The notes under the pieces were generated by a model. The model was not told where the DNA came from. It did not search any database and worked only from the letters and a program-made list of their open reading frames with translations. Source: Kitasatospora phosalacinea (GTDB lineage Bacteria > Actinomycetota > Actinomycetes > Streptomycetales > Streptomycetaceae). From it: a stretch of 64,000 nucleotides of DNA. The position numbers were made by a program, and so were the translations under genes. The DNA lies in contig NZ_BSSA01000001.1 of NCBI RefSeq assembly GCF_030268885.1, positions 124,001 through 188,000 of the forward strand, written 5' to 3'. Within the stretch, counting starts at the first letter, position 1; the number at the start of each line of letters is the position of its first letter. This document shows, in pieces, positions 52,212-64,000 of the stretch.

Positions 52212-53618
52212 ATGAGCACGCACTACGACGTGGTCGTCCTGGGCGCCGGCCCCGGCGGCTACACCGCCGCCGTCCGCTCCGCCCAGCTCGGCCTGCGCAC
52301 CGCCGTCGTCGAGGCCAAGTACTGGGGCGGCGTCTGCCTCAACGTCGGCTGCATCCCCTCGAAGGCCCTGCTGCGCAACGCCGAGCTCGCGCACACCGTC
52401 CTCAACGAGGCCGAGCTGTACGGCATCGAGGTCGACGGCAAGGTGTCCTTCGACTACGGCAAGGCGTTCACCCGCTCCCGGCAGGTCGCCGACGGCCGGG
52501 TCAAGGGCGTCCACTACCTGATGAAGAAGAACGGCATCACCGAGTACGACGGCTGGGGCACCTTCGTCGACGACCACACCCTGCAGGTCGCGCTGAGCGG
52601 CGGCGGCTTCGAGGTCGTCACCTTCGACCACTGCATCATCGCGGCGGGCGCCACCACCCGGCTGCTGCCCGGCACCTCGCTCAGCGAACGGGTCGTCACC
52701 TACGAGGAGCAGATCCTCACCGAGCAGCTGCCCGGGTCGATCGTCATCGCGGGGGCGGGCGCGATCGGCGTCGAGTTCGCGTACGTGCTGCACAACTACG
52801 GCGTGCAGGTCACCGTCGTCGAGTTCCTGGATCGGATGGTGCCGCTGGAGGACGCCGACGTCTCCGCCGAACTCGCCAAGCAGTACCGCAAGTTGGGCAT
52901 CAAGGTGCTCACCTCCACCCGGGTCGACGCGATCGACGACTCCGACCCGGCGGGCCCGGTGAAGGTCACCGTCACCCGGGACGGCAAGCAGGAGGTGCTG
53001 GAGGCCGACAAGGTCCTGCAGGCGATCGGCTTCGTGCCGCGGGTGCAGGGCTACGGCCTGGAGGTCACCGGCGTGCAGCTCACCGAGCGCGGCGCGATCG
53101 CCGTGGACGGGCGCGGCCGCACCAGCGTCGAGCACATCTTCGCGATCGGCGACGTCACCGCCAAGCTGATGCTCGCGCACGCCGCCGAGGCGATGGCCGT
53201 GATCGCCGCCGAGACCATCGCCGGGGCCGAGACGATGGAGATCGACTTCGTGATGGTCCCGCGCGCCACCTACTGCCAGCCGCAGGTCGCCAGCTTCGGG
53301 TGGACCGAGGCGCAGGCCCGCGAGCAGGGGTACGCCGTCAAGGTCGCCAAGTTCCCGTTCACCGCGAACGGCAAGGCGCACGGCCTCGGCCAGCCGGTCG
53401 GCTTCGTCAAGGTGATCTGCGACGAGACCCACGGCGAACTGCTCGGCGCCCACCTGATCGGCCCCGAGGTCACCGAACTGCTGCCGGAGCTGACGCTGGC
53501 CCAGCAGTGGGACCTGACGGTGCACGAGGTCGGCCGCAACGTGCACGCCCACCCGACGCTGGGCGAGGCCGTCAAGGAGGCCGTCCACGGCCTCGCCGGT
53601 CACATGATCAACATGTAG
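52212..53618 (+). CDS. lpdA: Dihydrolipoyl dehydrogenase
   Basis: A 468-residue FAD-dependent disulfide reductase, the E3 of 2-oxoacid dehydrogenase complexes. It has the FAD motif [10 protein letters not shown] (11-20), redox cysteines C42 and C47 in [12 protein letters not shown], the NAD motif [22 protein letters not shown] for FAD, and the catalytic His-Glu in [16 protein letters not shown]. The length is standard. ATG 52212 follows a GGATCGAGGAAC leader. It is not next to E1 or E2 genes. Confidence 0.93.
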   Translation: MSTHYDVVVLGAGPGGYTAAVRSAQLGLRTAVVEAKYWGGVCLNVGCIPSKALLRNAELAHTVLNEAELYGIEVDGKVSFDYGKAFTRSRQVADGRVKGVHYLMKKNGITEYDGWGTFVDDHTLQVALSGGGFEVVTFDHCIIAAGATTRLLPGTSLSERVVTYEEQILTEQLPGSIVIAGAGAIGVEFAYVLHNYGVQVTVVEFLDRMVPLEDADVSAELAKQYRKLGIKVLTSTRVDAIDDSDPAGPVKVTVTRDGKQEVLEADKVLQAIGFVPRVQGYGLEVTGVQLTERGAIAVDGRGRTSVEHIFAIGDVTAKLMLAHAAEAMAVIAAETIAGAETMEIDFVMVPRATYCQPQVASFGWTEAQAREQGYAVKVAKFPFTANGKAHGLGQPVGFVKVICDETHGELLGAHLIGPEVTELLPELTLAQQWDLTVHEVGRNVHAHPTLGEAVKEAVHGLAGHMINM

Positions 53619-53641
53619 TACCGCCGTCCGGGTGAGTGCTC

Positions 53642-53686
53642 ACCGCCCCGGCGCCCCCCGCTGGTAGGGGAGGGCGCCGGGGCGGT
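53642..53686 (+). terminator. Terminator after lpdA
   Basis: A 15 bp stem: 53642-53656 (ACCGCCCCGGCGCCC) pairs with 53672-53686, 15-base loop. Confidence 0.85.
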
Positions 53687-53722
53687 ACGTCTTGGGGCCC
53701 CCGAGCCGTGAGGAGCCCGCCG

Positions 53723-55075
53723 ATGGACGCCCCCGCCCCCTACCTGACGGTCGACGAACGCACCGAGGTCGGCCGCGCCGCCCGCAAGCGCGCCCCCCGC
53801 TCCACCCTCGGGCACTGGCGGCCCGCCGCCGACCGCCCCGACCCGCTCGCGGTGCTGCGCGCCCAGGCCGAGAGCCGCCTGGCGGACCTGGTGCCGATCC
53901 GCAACGGCCGGATGGCCGCGTCCCCGTTCGCCTTCCTGCGCGGCGCGGCCGCCGTGATGGCGGGCGACCTGGCCACCGCCCCGAACAGCGGGCTGACCGT
54001 CCAGCTCTGCGGCGACGCCCACCTGGTCAACTTCGGGCTGTTCGCCTCGCCCGAGCGCGCCCTGCTGTTCGACCTCAACGACTTCGACGAGACGCTGCCC
54101 GGCCCGTTCGAGTGGGACGTCCAGCGCCTGGCCGCCAGCCTCGCCGTCGCCGCGCAGGAAAACGGCGAGGGCCCCGAGGAGGTCCGCCGGGTGGTGCTGG
54201 AGGCCGTCCGCGCCTACCGCGAGCACATCGGGCTGCTGGCCGGACTCGGTGAACTCCCGGTCTGGTACCGGCGGATCGACGCCGACGAACTGCTCACCAG
54301 CCTCAAGGGCGGGCGCCGCCGCCGCACCGAAGCCGGCCTGGCCGCGGCCCGCCGCCGCGACAGCCTGCAGGCCGCGGGCAAGCTCACCGAGACCGCCCCG
54401 GACGGCCGCCGCCGCTTCAAGGACCAGCCCCCGCTGGTCGAGCACGTCGGCTTCGACACCGACGAGGTGCGCTCCCTGCTCGCCGACTACCGCGCCACCC
54501 TCCCCGAGGAGCGCGGCCGGCTGCTCGACCGCTACCGGTACGTCGACACCGCCCGCAAGGTGGTCGGCGTCGGCAGCGTAGGCACCCGCTGCTTCGTCGT
54601 CCTGCTCCAGGGCCGGGACGCCGACGACCCGCTGGTCCTACAGGTCAAGGAGGCCCAGGCGTCGGTCCTGGAGCCCTACGCCGGGCCCGGCCGCTACGAC
54701 CACCACGGGCAGCGGGTGGTGGCCGGGCAGCGGCTCACCCAGGCCGCGAGCGACATCTTCCTCGGCTGGATGACCGGCCCCGCGGGGCGGCACTTCTACT
54801 GGCGCCAGCTGCGCGACATGAAGGGCTCCGCCGAGGTCGGCACGATGACCACCCGCGGCCTGCGCGCCTACGCCGCCCTGTGCGGCACCGTCCTGGCCCG
54901 CGCCCACGCCCGCTCCGGCGACCGGATCGCGATCGCCGCCTACCTCGGCCGCACCGACACCTTCGACCGCGCGGTGGCCGCCTTCGCCCACCGCTACGCC
55001 GGGGTCAACACCGCCGACCACGCCCGGCTCGCCGGGGCCGTCGCCTCCGGCGAGGTGCAGGCCGAGGACGCCTGA
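53723..55075 (+). CDS. DUF2252 family protein
   Basis: The 450-residue soluble protein shows the DUF2252 blocks: LVPIRNGRMAASPFAFLRGA, QLCGDAHLVNFGLFASPERA, FDLNDFDETLPGPFEWDVQR, KEAQASVLEP and GHxxR-like QRVVAGQRLTQAASD. The GDAHxxNFG and DFNDFD-type motifs resemble aminoglycoside-phosphotransferase/kinase active sites, so a kinase-like fold is likely; the substrate is unknown. ATG 53723 follows GAGGAG. Confidence 0.9.
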   Translation: MDAPAPYLTVDERTEVGRAARKRAPRSTLGHWRPAADRPDPLAVLRAQAESRLADLVPIRNGRMAASPFAFLRGAAAVMAGDLATAPNSGLTVQLCGDAHLVNFGLFASPERALLFDLNDFDETLPGPFEWDVQRLAASLAVAAQENGEGPEEVRRVVLEAVRAYREHIGLLAGLGELPVWYRRIDADELLTSLKGGRRRRTEAGLAAARRRDSLQAAGKLTETAPDGRRRFKDQPPLVEHVGFDTDEVRSLLADYRATLPEERGRLLDRYRYVDTARKVVGVGSVGTRCFVVLLQGRDADDPLVLQVKEAQASVLEPYAGPGRYDHHGQRVVAGQRLTQAASDIFLGWMTGPAGRHFYWRQLRDMKGSAEVGTMTTRGLRAYAALCGTVLARAHARSGDRIAIAAYLGRTDTFDRAVAAFAHRYAGVNTADHARLAGAVASGEVQAEDA

Positions 55076-55154
55076 CCCCGCCCCCCGTTTGCGGACCCTC
55101 CGGCGCGGGGCGGTGATGGGAGGAGGAACGTCCGCACCACTGCCGGAGGCAACC

Positions 55155-55355
55155 GTGACCCACCACAAGTCGAACAAGGCGGTCGAGGGCGACCCCGACA
55201 CCGGCCACGGCCGCGGCCTGCCGCGGCGGCCCGACGAGGCCGAGCTGGAGGAGCGCACCGAGGAGGACCGGGAGGAGGTCGGCCTGGAGCCGGAACCCGG
55301 CGGGGACGGGGACGGCCCCGGGGAGGGCGACGGCGACGGGGACGGCGCGGTGTAG
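55155..55355 (+). CDS. Small acidic hypothetical protein
   Basis: A 66-residue, strongly acidic protein ending in repeated Gly-Asp (GDGDGDG). GTG 55155 has GGAGG 5 bases upstream. It is likely disordered. A perfect 12 bp terminator follows, supporting a real short gene. No family is recognised. Confidence 0.6.
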   Translation: MTHHKSNKAVEGDPDTGHGRGLPRRPDEAELEERTEEDREEVGLEPEPGGDGDGPGEGDGDGDGAV

Positions 55356-55381
55356 CCGTCCTTCCTGCGTGCACGTCGACT

Positions 55382-55421
55382 CCGCACCCCCGGTCTGGCA
55401 TATGCCGATCCGGGGGTGCGG
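55382..55421 (+). terminator. Terminator with palindromic loop
   Basis: CCGCACCCCCGG (55382-55393) pairs with 55410-55421 over 12 bp; the loop contains GGCATATGCC, itself a perfect palindrome. Confidence 0.85.
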
Positions 55422-55503
55422 CACGAATGTCGCCGCGAGCGGGTTTCGTTCGTGCCCGGTCGGCCAGGCGCGCAGTGCCGGAATGTGAAGGAGGCGTGTG
55501 CAA

Positions 55504-56616
55504 ATGATCACCGAGCAACAGATGCGTTCCGTACTGCACCAGCCCGTCCACGACGCCCAGGGCAACAAGATCGGCAAGGCCGACCACCTCTACCTCGACG
55601 ACGCCACGGGCAAGCCCGAGTGGGTCAGCGTGAAGACCGGTCTGTTCGGCTCCAACGAGACCTTCGTCCCGCTCCGCGACGCCCACGTGGTCGACGGCCA
55701 CCTCCAGGTGCCCTACGACAAGGACAAGGTCAAGGACGCGCCGAACGTCGACGTGGACGGCGGCGGGCACCTCTCGGAGCAGGAGGAGCACCGGCTGTAC
55801 CAGCACTACGGCATCGCCTGGGACAACGCCTGGAAGGCCGCCAACCAGCCCGGCGAGGGCGGCTGGGCCCACTCCTCGCAGAGCGGGACGGGCGCGGCGG
55901 GCACAGCGGGTACCGCGGGCGCTGCGGGTGCCGCAGGAGCGGCCGGGGCGGCAGCGACCAGGCCCACGGCGGGGCGCACCACCGGGACCGGCACCGGTCC
56001 CTCCGACACCCGCCTGACCGGCACCCCCGGCATCCCCGGGACGACCGGCGCCACCGGCACCACCAAGGCCGCCGGAACCACCGGCACGGCCGGGACCGCG
56101 GGCATGGCCGGGACGGCGGGCATGGCCGGAACCACCGGCACGGCCGGTACTACCGCGTCCGGCCTGCGGGGCACCGGCCGTTCGGAGCGCGGTGACGACG
56201 CGATGACCCGCTCGGAGGAGCGGATGCACGTCGGCATCGAGCGCTACGAGACCGGGCACGCCCGGCTGCGCAAGTACGTCGTCACGGAGGAGGAGCAGCA
56301 GACCGTGCCGGTGCGGCACGAGGAGGTCCGGATCGAGCGCGAGCCGATCACCGAGGCCAACCGGCACGAGGCCCTGTCCGGCGAGCCGATCTCGGAGGCC
56401 GAGTACGACGTCACCCTGCACGGCGAGCGCCCGGTGGTGCGCACCGAGGCCGTCCCGGTGGAGCGGGTGCGCCTGGTCACCGAGGAGCACGTCGAGCAGC
56501 GGACCGTCACCGGCGAGGTGCGCAAGGAGCGCATCGAGGCCGAACTGCCGGACGGCCAGCAGAAGCTGCCGCCGACCACCGGCAAGGACGCCCCCGGCCA
56601 GGGGCGCCACCGCTGA
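55504..56616 (+). CDS. PRC-barrel and DUF2382 domain stress protein
   Basis: A 370-residue protein with an N-terminal PRC-barrel (about 8-75: VHDAQGNKIGKADHLYLDDA, then WVSVKTGLFGSNETFVPL), a Gly/Thr/Ala-rich repetitive linker (about 125-225, GTAGMAG units) and a C-terminal YsnF/AvaK-like DUF2382 domain (about 250-350) with repeated RLRKYVVTEEEQ, VPVRHEEVRIEREPI and VERVRLVTEEHVEQ. Such proteins are associated with stress in actinobacteria. ATG 55504 is preferred over the GTG at 55498 because AAGGAGG lies 9 bases upstream of it. Confidence 0.9.
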   Translation: MITEQQMRSVLHQPVHDAQGNKIGKADHLYLDDATGKPEWVSVKTGLFGSNETFVPLRDAHVVDGHLQVPYDKDKVKDAPNVDVDGGGHLSEQEEHRLYQHYGIAWDNAWKAANQPGEGGWAHSSQSGTGAAGTAGTAGAAGAAGAAGAAATRPTAGRTTGTGTGPSDTRLTGTPGIPGTTGATGTTKAAGTTGTAGTAGMAGTAGMAGTTGTAGTTASGLRGTGRSERGDDAMTRSEERMHVGIERYETGHARLRKYVVTEEEQQTVPVRHEEVRIEREPITEANRHEALSGEPISEAEYDVTLHGERPVVRTEAVPVERVRLVTEEHVEQRTVTGEVRKERIEAELPDGQQKLPPTTGKDAPGQGRHR

Positions 56617-56623
56617 CACCCCC

Positions 56624-56655
56624 GGCGGGGCCCGGCCGCAGCGCCGGGCTCCGCC
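56624..56655. terminator. Terminator between convergent genes
   Basis: GGCGGGGCCCGGC (56624-56636) pairs with 56643-56655, one G-U pair, 6-base loop. Confidence 0.7.
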
Positions 56656-56663
56656 GACGGGCG

Positions 56664-57308
56664 TCAGGCCCGCAGCACCGGGCGGCCCGCCGCCAGGTGG
56701 TCGTACAGGCGGTCGCCGTGGACGCCCGGGGCGTCGAAGCAGCCGTCCTGCTCCAGCTCGCCGTCGGCGAGCAGGACCCCGGGGACGAGCACCTCGGCGG
56801 CCGGCGGGGCGGTGACCGGGCGGTCGAGTTCGGCCAGGGCGTACGGCGGGGCCAGGACGGGACCGGTCAGGGCGCCGCCGACCAGGTCGGGGAGGAAGCC
56901 CGCGGAGAGGACGGTCACCCCGGCGGCCAGGTCGCCGCCGATCATGACCAGCTTGTCGGTCAGGTGGCCGACGAACGCGCCGACCCGGACGTGGCCGCGC
57001 ACCAGCAGCTTGGCGTCGCCCTCCAGGTGCACGGCGCCCGCGGTCAGGTCGCCCAGCACCACCAGCGCCGGGCAGCCGTCGTCCGCGTTGAGGACCGCGC
57101 CCTCCACCGTCAGGTCGCCGTCGACGACCAGCCCGGTGCCGTACAGGTCCAGCGCGTCCAGGTCGAGCGGGCCGGGGACGGACAGTGCGCCGGAGTGGAC
57201 GTCGTACGTCTCCTCGTAGAGGTTCTCGTAGCTGGAGACGGGCAGGGCGCGGGAGTCGAAGAGTGCGACGCAGGCGTCCCAACTCGTGGGCGCGGCAGTG
57301 ATGTCCAT
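56664..57308 (-). CDS. Beta-helix (polymer-forming-like) protein
   Basis: A 214-residue protein whose middle (about 40-150) is a run of turns such as LVVDGDLTVEGAVL, LVVLGDLTAGAVHL, LLVRGHVRVGAFV and VMIGGDLAAGVTVL, a right-handed beta-helix pattern like bactofilin or polymer-forming proteins. N- and C-terminal parts are unrelated to known motifs. The ATG at 57308 lacks a clear ribosome binding site. Function unknown. Confidence 0.7.
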   Translation of the reverse strand: MDITAAPTSWDACVALFDSRALPVSSYENLYEETYDVHSGALSVPGPLDLDALDLYGTGLVVDGDLTVEGAVLNADDGCPALVVLGDLTAGAVHLEGDAKLLVRGHVRVGAFVGHLTDKLVMIGGDLAAGVTVLSAGFLPDLVGGALTGPVLAPPYALAELDRPVTAPPAAEVLVPGVLLADGELEQDGCFDAPGVHGDRLYDHLAAGRPVLRA

Positions 57309-57346
57309 GCCCCGGAGGGTGTCATGCGGCACTGTCGGGGGACGCG

Positions 57347-57387
57347 CCGGAGCCCCGTCGGCGGGGCGTCGGCCGACGGGGCTCCGG
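57347..57387 (-). terminator. Terminator after the Clp ATPase gene
   Basis: CCGGAGCCCCGTCGGC (57347-57362) pairs perfectly over 16 bp with 57372-57387, 9-base loop. Confidence 0.9.
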
Positions 57388-57406
57388 GGGGCGGGACGGG
57401 TCGGGC

Positions 57407-59896
<2,490 letters not shown>

Positions 59897-60141
59897 CGTG
59901 AGGGCACTCCCATGGGCGGACGGGCAGCAGTCCTCCCGAACTATGCCAATTCCGGGCAATCACCGCCCTGCGGGGTGATCCGGACAGGTGGCGGGGTCGG
60001 CGCGGGGCCGGTTCCCGGCCGGCTTCCGGGAACTTGGGACAGGCATTACCTCGCCATGGGATTCTGATGACCTTGGAACCAGCGGGCACCCCGGGCCGAC
60101 CCGTCCGGGCTCCCGCGCGCACCACCCGAGGGGGACGGGCC

Positions 60142-61074
60142 ATGCCGACCGCGGACCGCGCCGCCAGCCGACGGGGCGTCGACGCCCTGCTGCGCCGCTC
60201 CCCGCTGCAACCGGTCTTCCGGGCCCGGGCCGCCCGGCGGCTCGCCGTGCTCGCCTACCACGGCGTCGACGACCCGGCGGCCTTCCGGGCCCAGATGGAG
60301 CGGCTGGCCCGCACCGCCCGCCCGGTCGGCGTGGAGGAGGTGGCCCGGGCCGCCGAGCACCGCCGCCCGCTGCCCGCCCGCAGCGTCCTGGTCACCTTCG
60401 ACGACGGCGACCGCAGCGTGCTCACCCGGGGGCTGCCCGTGCTGGCCCGGCTCGGCATCCCCGCCGCCGCGTACGTGATCACCGACCTGGTCGGCGGCGA
60501 CCAGCCGTACTGGTGGACCGAGGCCGCCCACCTGCTCGCCCACGGCGGCCGCACCCGGGCGCTGCACGGTCTCGACGCGCCCGCCGCCGTCCGTCGGCTC
60601 AAGGCCCTGCCCGACGCCGAACGGCAGCGCGCCCTGGCCGAGTTGCGCGCCACCGCGGCCCGGCAGGCGCCCCGGCAGCGGCAGTTGAGCCCCGAAGAGC
60701 TGCACACCCTGGCCGACGCCGGGCTGGCGATCGGCAACCACACCGCCTCCCACCCCTGCCTGGACCGCTGCACCGACACCGAGGTCGACGCCCAACTCGC
60801 GCGCGCCCACGACAAGTTGACCCAGTGGATGGGCCGCCCGCCGACCACCTTCGCCTACCCCAACGGCAACTACGACCCGCGTGCCGACCGCGTGCTGCGC
60901 ACCCTCGGGTACCGTACGGGGTTCCTGTTCGACCACCGGCACGCCGAACTGGCCCCGGCCCACCGGCTGCGGATCAGCCGCCTGCGGGTCAACTCGCACA
61001 CCGGGCGCGACCGCTTCGACACCATCCTGTCCGGTCTGCACCCCGCCGTGCACCGACTGCGCGGCGGCCGATGA
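60142..61074 (+). CDS. Polysaccharide deacetylase family protein
   Basis: A 310-residue NodB-fold enzyme with LAYHGVDD, the metal Asp motif VTFDDGDRSV, the His pair in GNHTASHP, and FAYPNGNYD. It removes N-acetyl groups from chitin-, peptidoglycan- or exopolysaccharide-like substrates. No signal peptide follows the ATG at 60142 (GAGGGGG upstream); an alternative ATG at 60067 would not add one. It is followed closely by a FemAB/GNAT-like gene, a pairing seen in exopolysaccharide and exosortase-type loci. Confidence 0.85.
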   Translation: MPTADRAASRRGVDALLRRSPLQPVFRARAARRLAVLAYHGVDDPAAFRAQMERLARTARPVGVEEVARAAEHRRPLPARSVLVTFDDGDRSVLTRGLPVLARLGIPAAAYVITDLVGGDQPYWWTEAAHLLAHGGRTRALHGLDAPAAVRRLKALPDAERQRALAELRATAARQAPRQRQLSPEELHTLADAGLAIGNHTASHPCLDRCTDTEVDAQLARAHDKLTQWMGRPPTTFAYPNGNYDPRADRVLRTLGYRTGFLFDHRHAELAPAHRLRISRLRVNSHTGRDRFDTILSGLHPAVHRLRGGR

Positions 61075-61094
61075 ACGCGGAGGGGGGGCGGAGC

Positions 61095-62126
61095 ATGCCG
61101 GAGATCCGACGCACACCCGAGCTGGACGGCGAACTCGTGCACGACTGGCGCGAGTTGATCGACGACGACCCGGACGGCTCCTGGTTCGCCGGGCCCGACT
61201 GGGTGCTCGCCTGGTGGCGCACCCTGGGCGCCGGGCAGCGCGGCGAGATCGCCGTGTGGCGCGGCCCGGACGGCCGGGCCGAGGCCGTGCTGCCGCTCAC
61301 CGCCGTCCGGCTGCGGGCCCACCCCCGGCTGCCGCCGGCCGCGCCCGTGCTCACCCTGCTCGGCACCGGCGCGGGCGCCGCCGACCACTGCGGGCCCGCC
61401 GCCCGCCCGCACCGGCGCGCCGAGGTCGCCGCCCACCTGGCCGACCGGGCCCGCCGCGACACCCTGTGGCTGCCCGGCCTCGACCCCGCCCACGCCGACC
61501 TGCTGCCCCCCGGCGCCCGCCCGGTCACCCGCTCCGCCTGCCCGCGCACCGACCTCACCGACGGCCCCGACCGGCTCGGCTCCCGGGACTTCCGGGCCGC
61601 CAACCGCCGCGCCCACCGCCGCCTCGCCGCGGCCGGGGTCAGCTTCCACTGGCTGCCCCCGGGCACGGCCGGGCCGGAGCTGCTGGACGACCTGCTGCGC
61701 CTGCACCGGCTGCGCCGCGAAGCCGTCGCGGGCGGGGTCAGCAGCTTCGGTGCCGACCGGTTGCCGCTGCACCGCCAGCTGCTGAGCGCCGCCGCGCCCG
61801 GCCGCGGACCGGCCTTCCAGGTCGCCCGGCACCGGGGCGAGCCGGTCGGCGTGCTGTACGGCTTCCGCTGGGCCGACCGCTTCGCCTACTACCAGACCGG
61901 CTGGGACCCGCGCTGGGCCGCCGAGTCGCTGGGCACCGCGCTGGTCGACGCGGCGATCCGCAACTGCGCCGCCGAGGGGGTGCGGACCTTCGACTTCCTG
62001 CGCGGCCGGGAGCCGTACAAGTACCGCTTCGGCGCGGTCGACCGCACCGACACCGGCTGGCTGCTGCCGCGCGGGGTGGGCGGAGCGCTGCTCTCGCTCA
62101 AGCACCGCCTGCGCGGCGGGGGTTGA
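61095..62126 (+). CDS. GNAT family acetyltransferase, CelD/BioF2-like
   Basis: A 343-residue protein with WRELIDDDPDGSWFAGPDWV at the N-terminus and, in the second half, FQVARHRGEPVGVLYGFRWA, YYQTGWDPRW, GTALVDAAIRNCAAEGVRTF and FLRGREPYKYRFGAV, the pattern of CelD/BioF2-type acyltransferases used in cellulose and exopolysaccharide synthesis. ATG 61095 has an AGGGGGG run upstream; an ATG at 61071 overlapping the deacetylase stop (ATGA) is the alternative. Confidence 0.8.
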   Translation: MPEIRRTPELDGELVHDWRELIDDDPDGSWFAGPDWVLAWWRTLGAGQRGEIAVWRGPDGRAEAVLPLTAVRLRAHPRLPPAAPVLTLLGTGAGAADHCGPAARPHRRAEVAAHLADRARRDTLWLPGLDPAHADLLPPGARPVTRSACPRTDLTDGPDRLGSRDFRAANRRAHRRLAAAGVSFHWLPPGTAGPELLDDLLRLHRLRREAVAGGVSSFGADRLPLHRQLLSAAAPGRGPAFQVARHRGEPVGVLYGFRWADRFAYYQTGWDPRWAAESLGTALVDAAIRNCAAEGVRTFDFLRGREPYKYRFGAVDRTDTGWLLPRGVGGALLSLKHRLRGGG

Positions 62127-62169
62127 CGGCCCGTCGGGTCCCGGCACCGGGTCGGGCCCCGGCGCCGGG

Positions 62170-62583
62170 TCAGGCCGTGACGTCGCCGTCCAGGTAGACC
62201 CACTCGCCCCGGTGGCGGACGAAGCGGCTGTGCTCGTGCAGCGCGTCGGCCCGGCCGCCCTCCAGGTAGTGGGCGCGGAACTCGACGGTGCCCTCGGTGT
62301 GGAACGGGCCGCCCTCGGCGGAGCCGAGGATCTCCAGGCGCTCCCAGCGCAGCGAGGGGTCGAAGTCGACCGCGGCGGGCCGGGTGTCCGGGTGCCAGGA
62401 GCGCAGCAGGTAGGGCTCGTCGCGGACCGCGAAGGCGCTGAACCGGGAGCGCATCAGCTGCTCGGCGCTGCCCGCGGCGGCCTCGCCGCGGTGCAGGCGG
62501 CCGCAGCAGTCGGCGTACCGGGCGGGCAGGCCGCAGGGGCAGTCGGTCGGGGCGGCGGGAGCGGGGGTGCGTCGGCGGGCCAT
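62170..62583 (-). CDS. YchJ family SEC-C motif protein
   Basis: A 137-residue protein. The N-terminal zinc motif CPCGLPARYADCCG is followed by a YchJ NTF2-like domain with LMRSRFSAFAVRDEPYLLRS, THPDTRP-like HPDTRPA and the end GEWVYLDGD. It probably binds zinc; function unknown. GATAAT lies 7 bases before the ATG at 62583, favouring it over the ATG at 62592. Confidence 0.88.
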   Translation of the reverse strand: MARRRTPAPAAPTDCPCGLPARYADCCGRLHRGEAAAGSAEQLMRSRFSAFAVRDEPYLLRSWHPDTRPAAVDFDPSLRWERLEILGSAEGGPFHTEGTVEFRAHYLEGGRADALHEHSRFVRHRGEWVYLDGDVTA

Positions 62584-62590
62584 GAGGTCC

Positions 62591-62596
62591 ATTATC
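62591..62596 (-). promoter_or_regulatory. -10 box GATAAT of the YchJ-like gene (leaderless)
   Basis: GATAAT on the minus strand, 7 bases before the ATG at 62583. Confidence 0.5.
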
Positions 62597-62759
62597 GCGC
62601 GGCCGACCCCCCGGCCCGGCAGTATGATTGTCGACTTTTGTCCGGTTCGTCCCGGCGCGGCGCGGGCATGCCTCCGGGCGGCGCGGGCAGGATGAGCGGG
62701 TGGCGCGCCCGGCGCGGCACCCAGGGGGACGACCGTCGGCGAGGGCGAAGGGAACCGCG

Positions 62760-63254
62760 ATGAGCGACCACCACCACAACGTGCTGCTGCTCGGCTTCAC
62801 CGACCGGGCGGACTGCCGCCGGGCCTACGAGGACGCGATGCACCTGCCCGGGCTGCGCCAGGTGGCGGTGCTGGAGCGCGACGCCGAGGGCATCGTCGAC
62901 ATCCCGGAGAGCCACATCCGCGGCGCGGGCGTCCCCACCGTCGGCTCCGGCCTGGTCGGCGGCCTGGTCGGGCTGCTCGGCGGCCCGATCGGCGTGCTGC
63001 TGGGCTTCGCCGCGGGCGCGGCGATCGGCAACGCCGCCGAGCAGAGCGAGATGACCGACGGCGGCGCCGGGCTGATCGTGCTCTCCTCCCGGGTCGACGA
63101 CGGCCGGGCGCTGCTGGTCGTCGACCTGGTCGAGCACGAGGACGGACCCGCCGACGAGCTGGCCGCCAAGTACGGTGCCTCGGTGGAGCGGATCTCCGCC
63201 GAGCAGTTCGCCGAGCAGGTCCGGATCGCCAAGGAGCAGGCCCTGGAGGACTGA
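62760..63254 (+). CDS. DUF1269-like protein with glycine zipper
   Basis: The 164-residue protein starts with a ferredoxin-like beta-alpha segment (VLLLGFTDRADCRRAYEDAM, LRQVAVLERD) and has a Gly-rich hydrophobic stretch at about 60-95 (GLVGGLVGLLGGPIGVLLGF) likely to insert in membranes, then a second LIVLSSRVDD domain. This is the DUF1269 layout (unknown function, stress-linked). ATG 62760 follows AAGGGAA. Confidence 0.8.
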   Translation: MSDHHHNVLLLGFTDRADCRRAYEDAMHLPGLRQVAVLERDAEGIVDIPESHIRGAGVPTVGSGLVGGLVGLLGGPIGVLLGFAAGAAIGNAAEQSEMTDGGAGLIVLSSRVDDGRALLVVDLVEHEDGPADELAAKYGASVERISAEQFAEQVRIAKEQALED

Positions 63255-63280
63255 CGGGCGCCCGGAGCCCTTCCGGCCCG

Positions 63281-64000
<720 letters not shown>

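Noticed and set aside
55880-56160. CRISPR-like or minisatellite array in the PRC-barrel gene
   Set aside because: The repeats are in-frame codons for Gly-Thr-Ala linkers with no spacers, so this is coding low complexity.
59897-60141. HspR (HAIR) or CIRCE element before the Clp ATPase
   Set aside because: Neither CTTGAGT-N7-ACTCAAG nor a CIRCE-like repeat is present.

Overview
This is very GC-rich DNA with strong third-position GC bias, frequent GTG and TTG starts, and a gene set typical of Streptomycetaceae: DUF5997 beside a LysR-type substrate-binding protein, a Pls/PosA-type synthetase, BlaI with an M56 peptidase, a serpin, an intradiol dioxygenase-CBM fusion, and an HSP90 homologue paired with a TPR protein. 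It reads as chromosomal sequence of a Streptomyces or Kitasatospora relative; the genus cannot be fixed from this window. I see no rRNA, tRNA, CRISPR array, IS element, phage gene or origin.

Layout. 1-6 kb: small housekeeping and hypothetical genes, mostly on the minus strand (Nudix hydrolase, DUF1272, lipoprotein, two paralogous membrane proteins, VOC protein, a probable frameshifted Cys-rich gene, TetR). 6-9.5 kb: APC permease and YtcJ-like amidohydrolase, divergent from TetR. 9.5-15.8 kb: a REP-like palindrome, a DUF4034-like protein, then an HSP90-family chaperone translationally coupled to a 979-residue TPR protein. 15.9-20 kb: secreted adenosine deaminase-like enzyme, DUF5997, LysR-type substrate-binding protein, beta-propeller. 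20.4-25.4 kb: sugar metabolism (pgm, galT, galK, a DeoR regulator) with a near-identical operator before galT and galK. 25.4-38 kb: barstar-like protein, AraC, dioxygenase-CBM, serpin, an S26 signal peptidase without the usual catalytic lysine, DUF3224, class V aminotransferase, a XRE-cupin regulator with a palindrome facing an MBL hydrolase, alpha/beta hydrolase, a second AraC, NlpC/P60. 38.4-39.8 kb: BlaI-M56. 39.9-46.6 kb: VOC, an MFS-PP2C fusion, methyltransferase, DUF421, a KimA-like permease.

The main candidate system lies at 46.9-52.1 kb: an A-T-(TM/hexapeptide)x3 synthetase with the architecture of epsilon-poly-L-lysine synthetase and an adenylation code resembling lysine codes, followed 4 bases later by an M1 metallopeptidase. 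Together they look like a synthesis and trimming (or immunity) pair for an isopeptide homopolymer. 52-64 kb: lpdA, DUF2252, a PRC-barrel/DUF2382 stress protein, a beta-helix protein, a Clp ATPase, deacetylase and GNAT, YchJ-like, DUF1269, S4 protein, and the start of an old-yellow-enzyme-type reductase.

Two features recur across the window. At least twelve genes have a TAnnnT-like -10 box 6-8 bases before the start codon and no Shine-Dalgarno sequence, which predicts leaderless transcripts. Several intergenic gaps carry short 10-16 bp tandem repeats.
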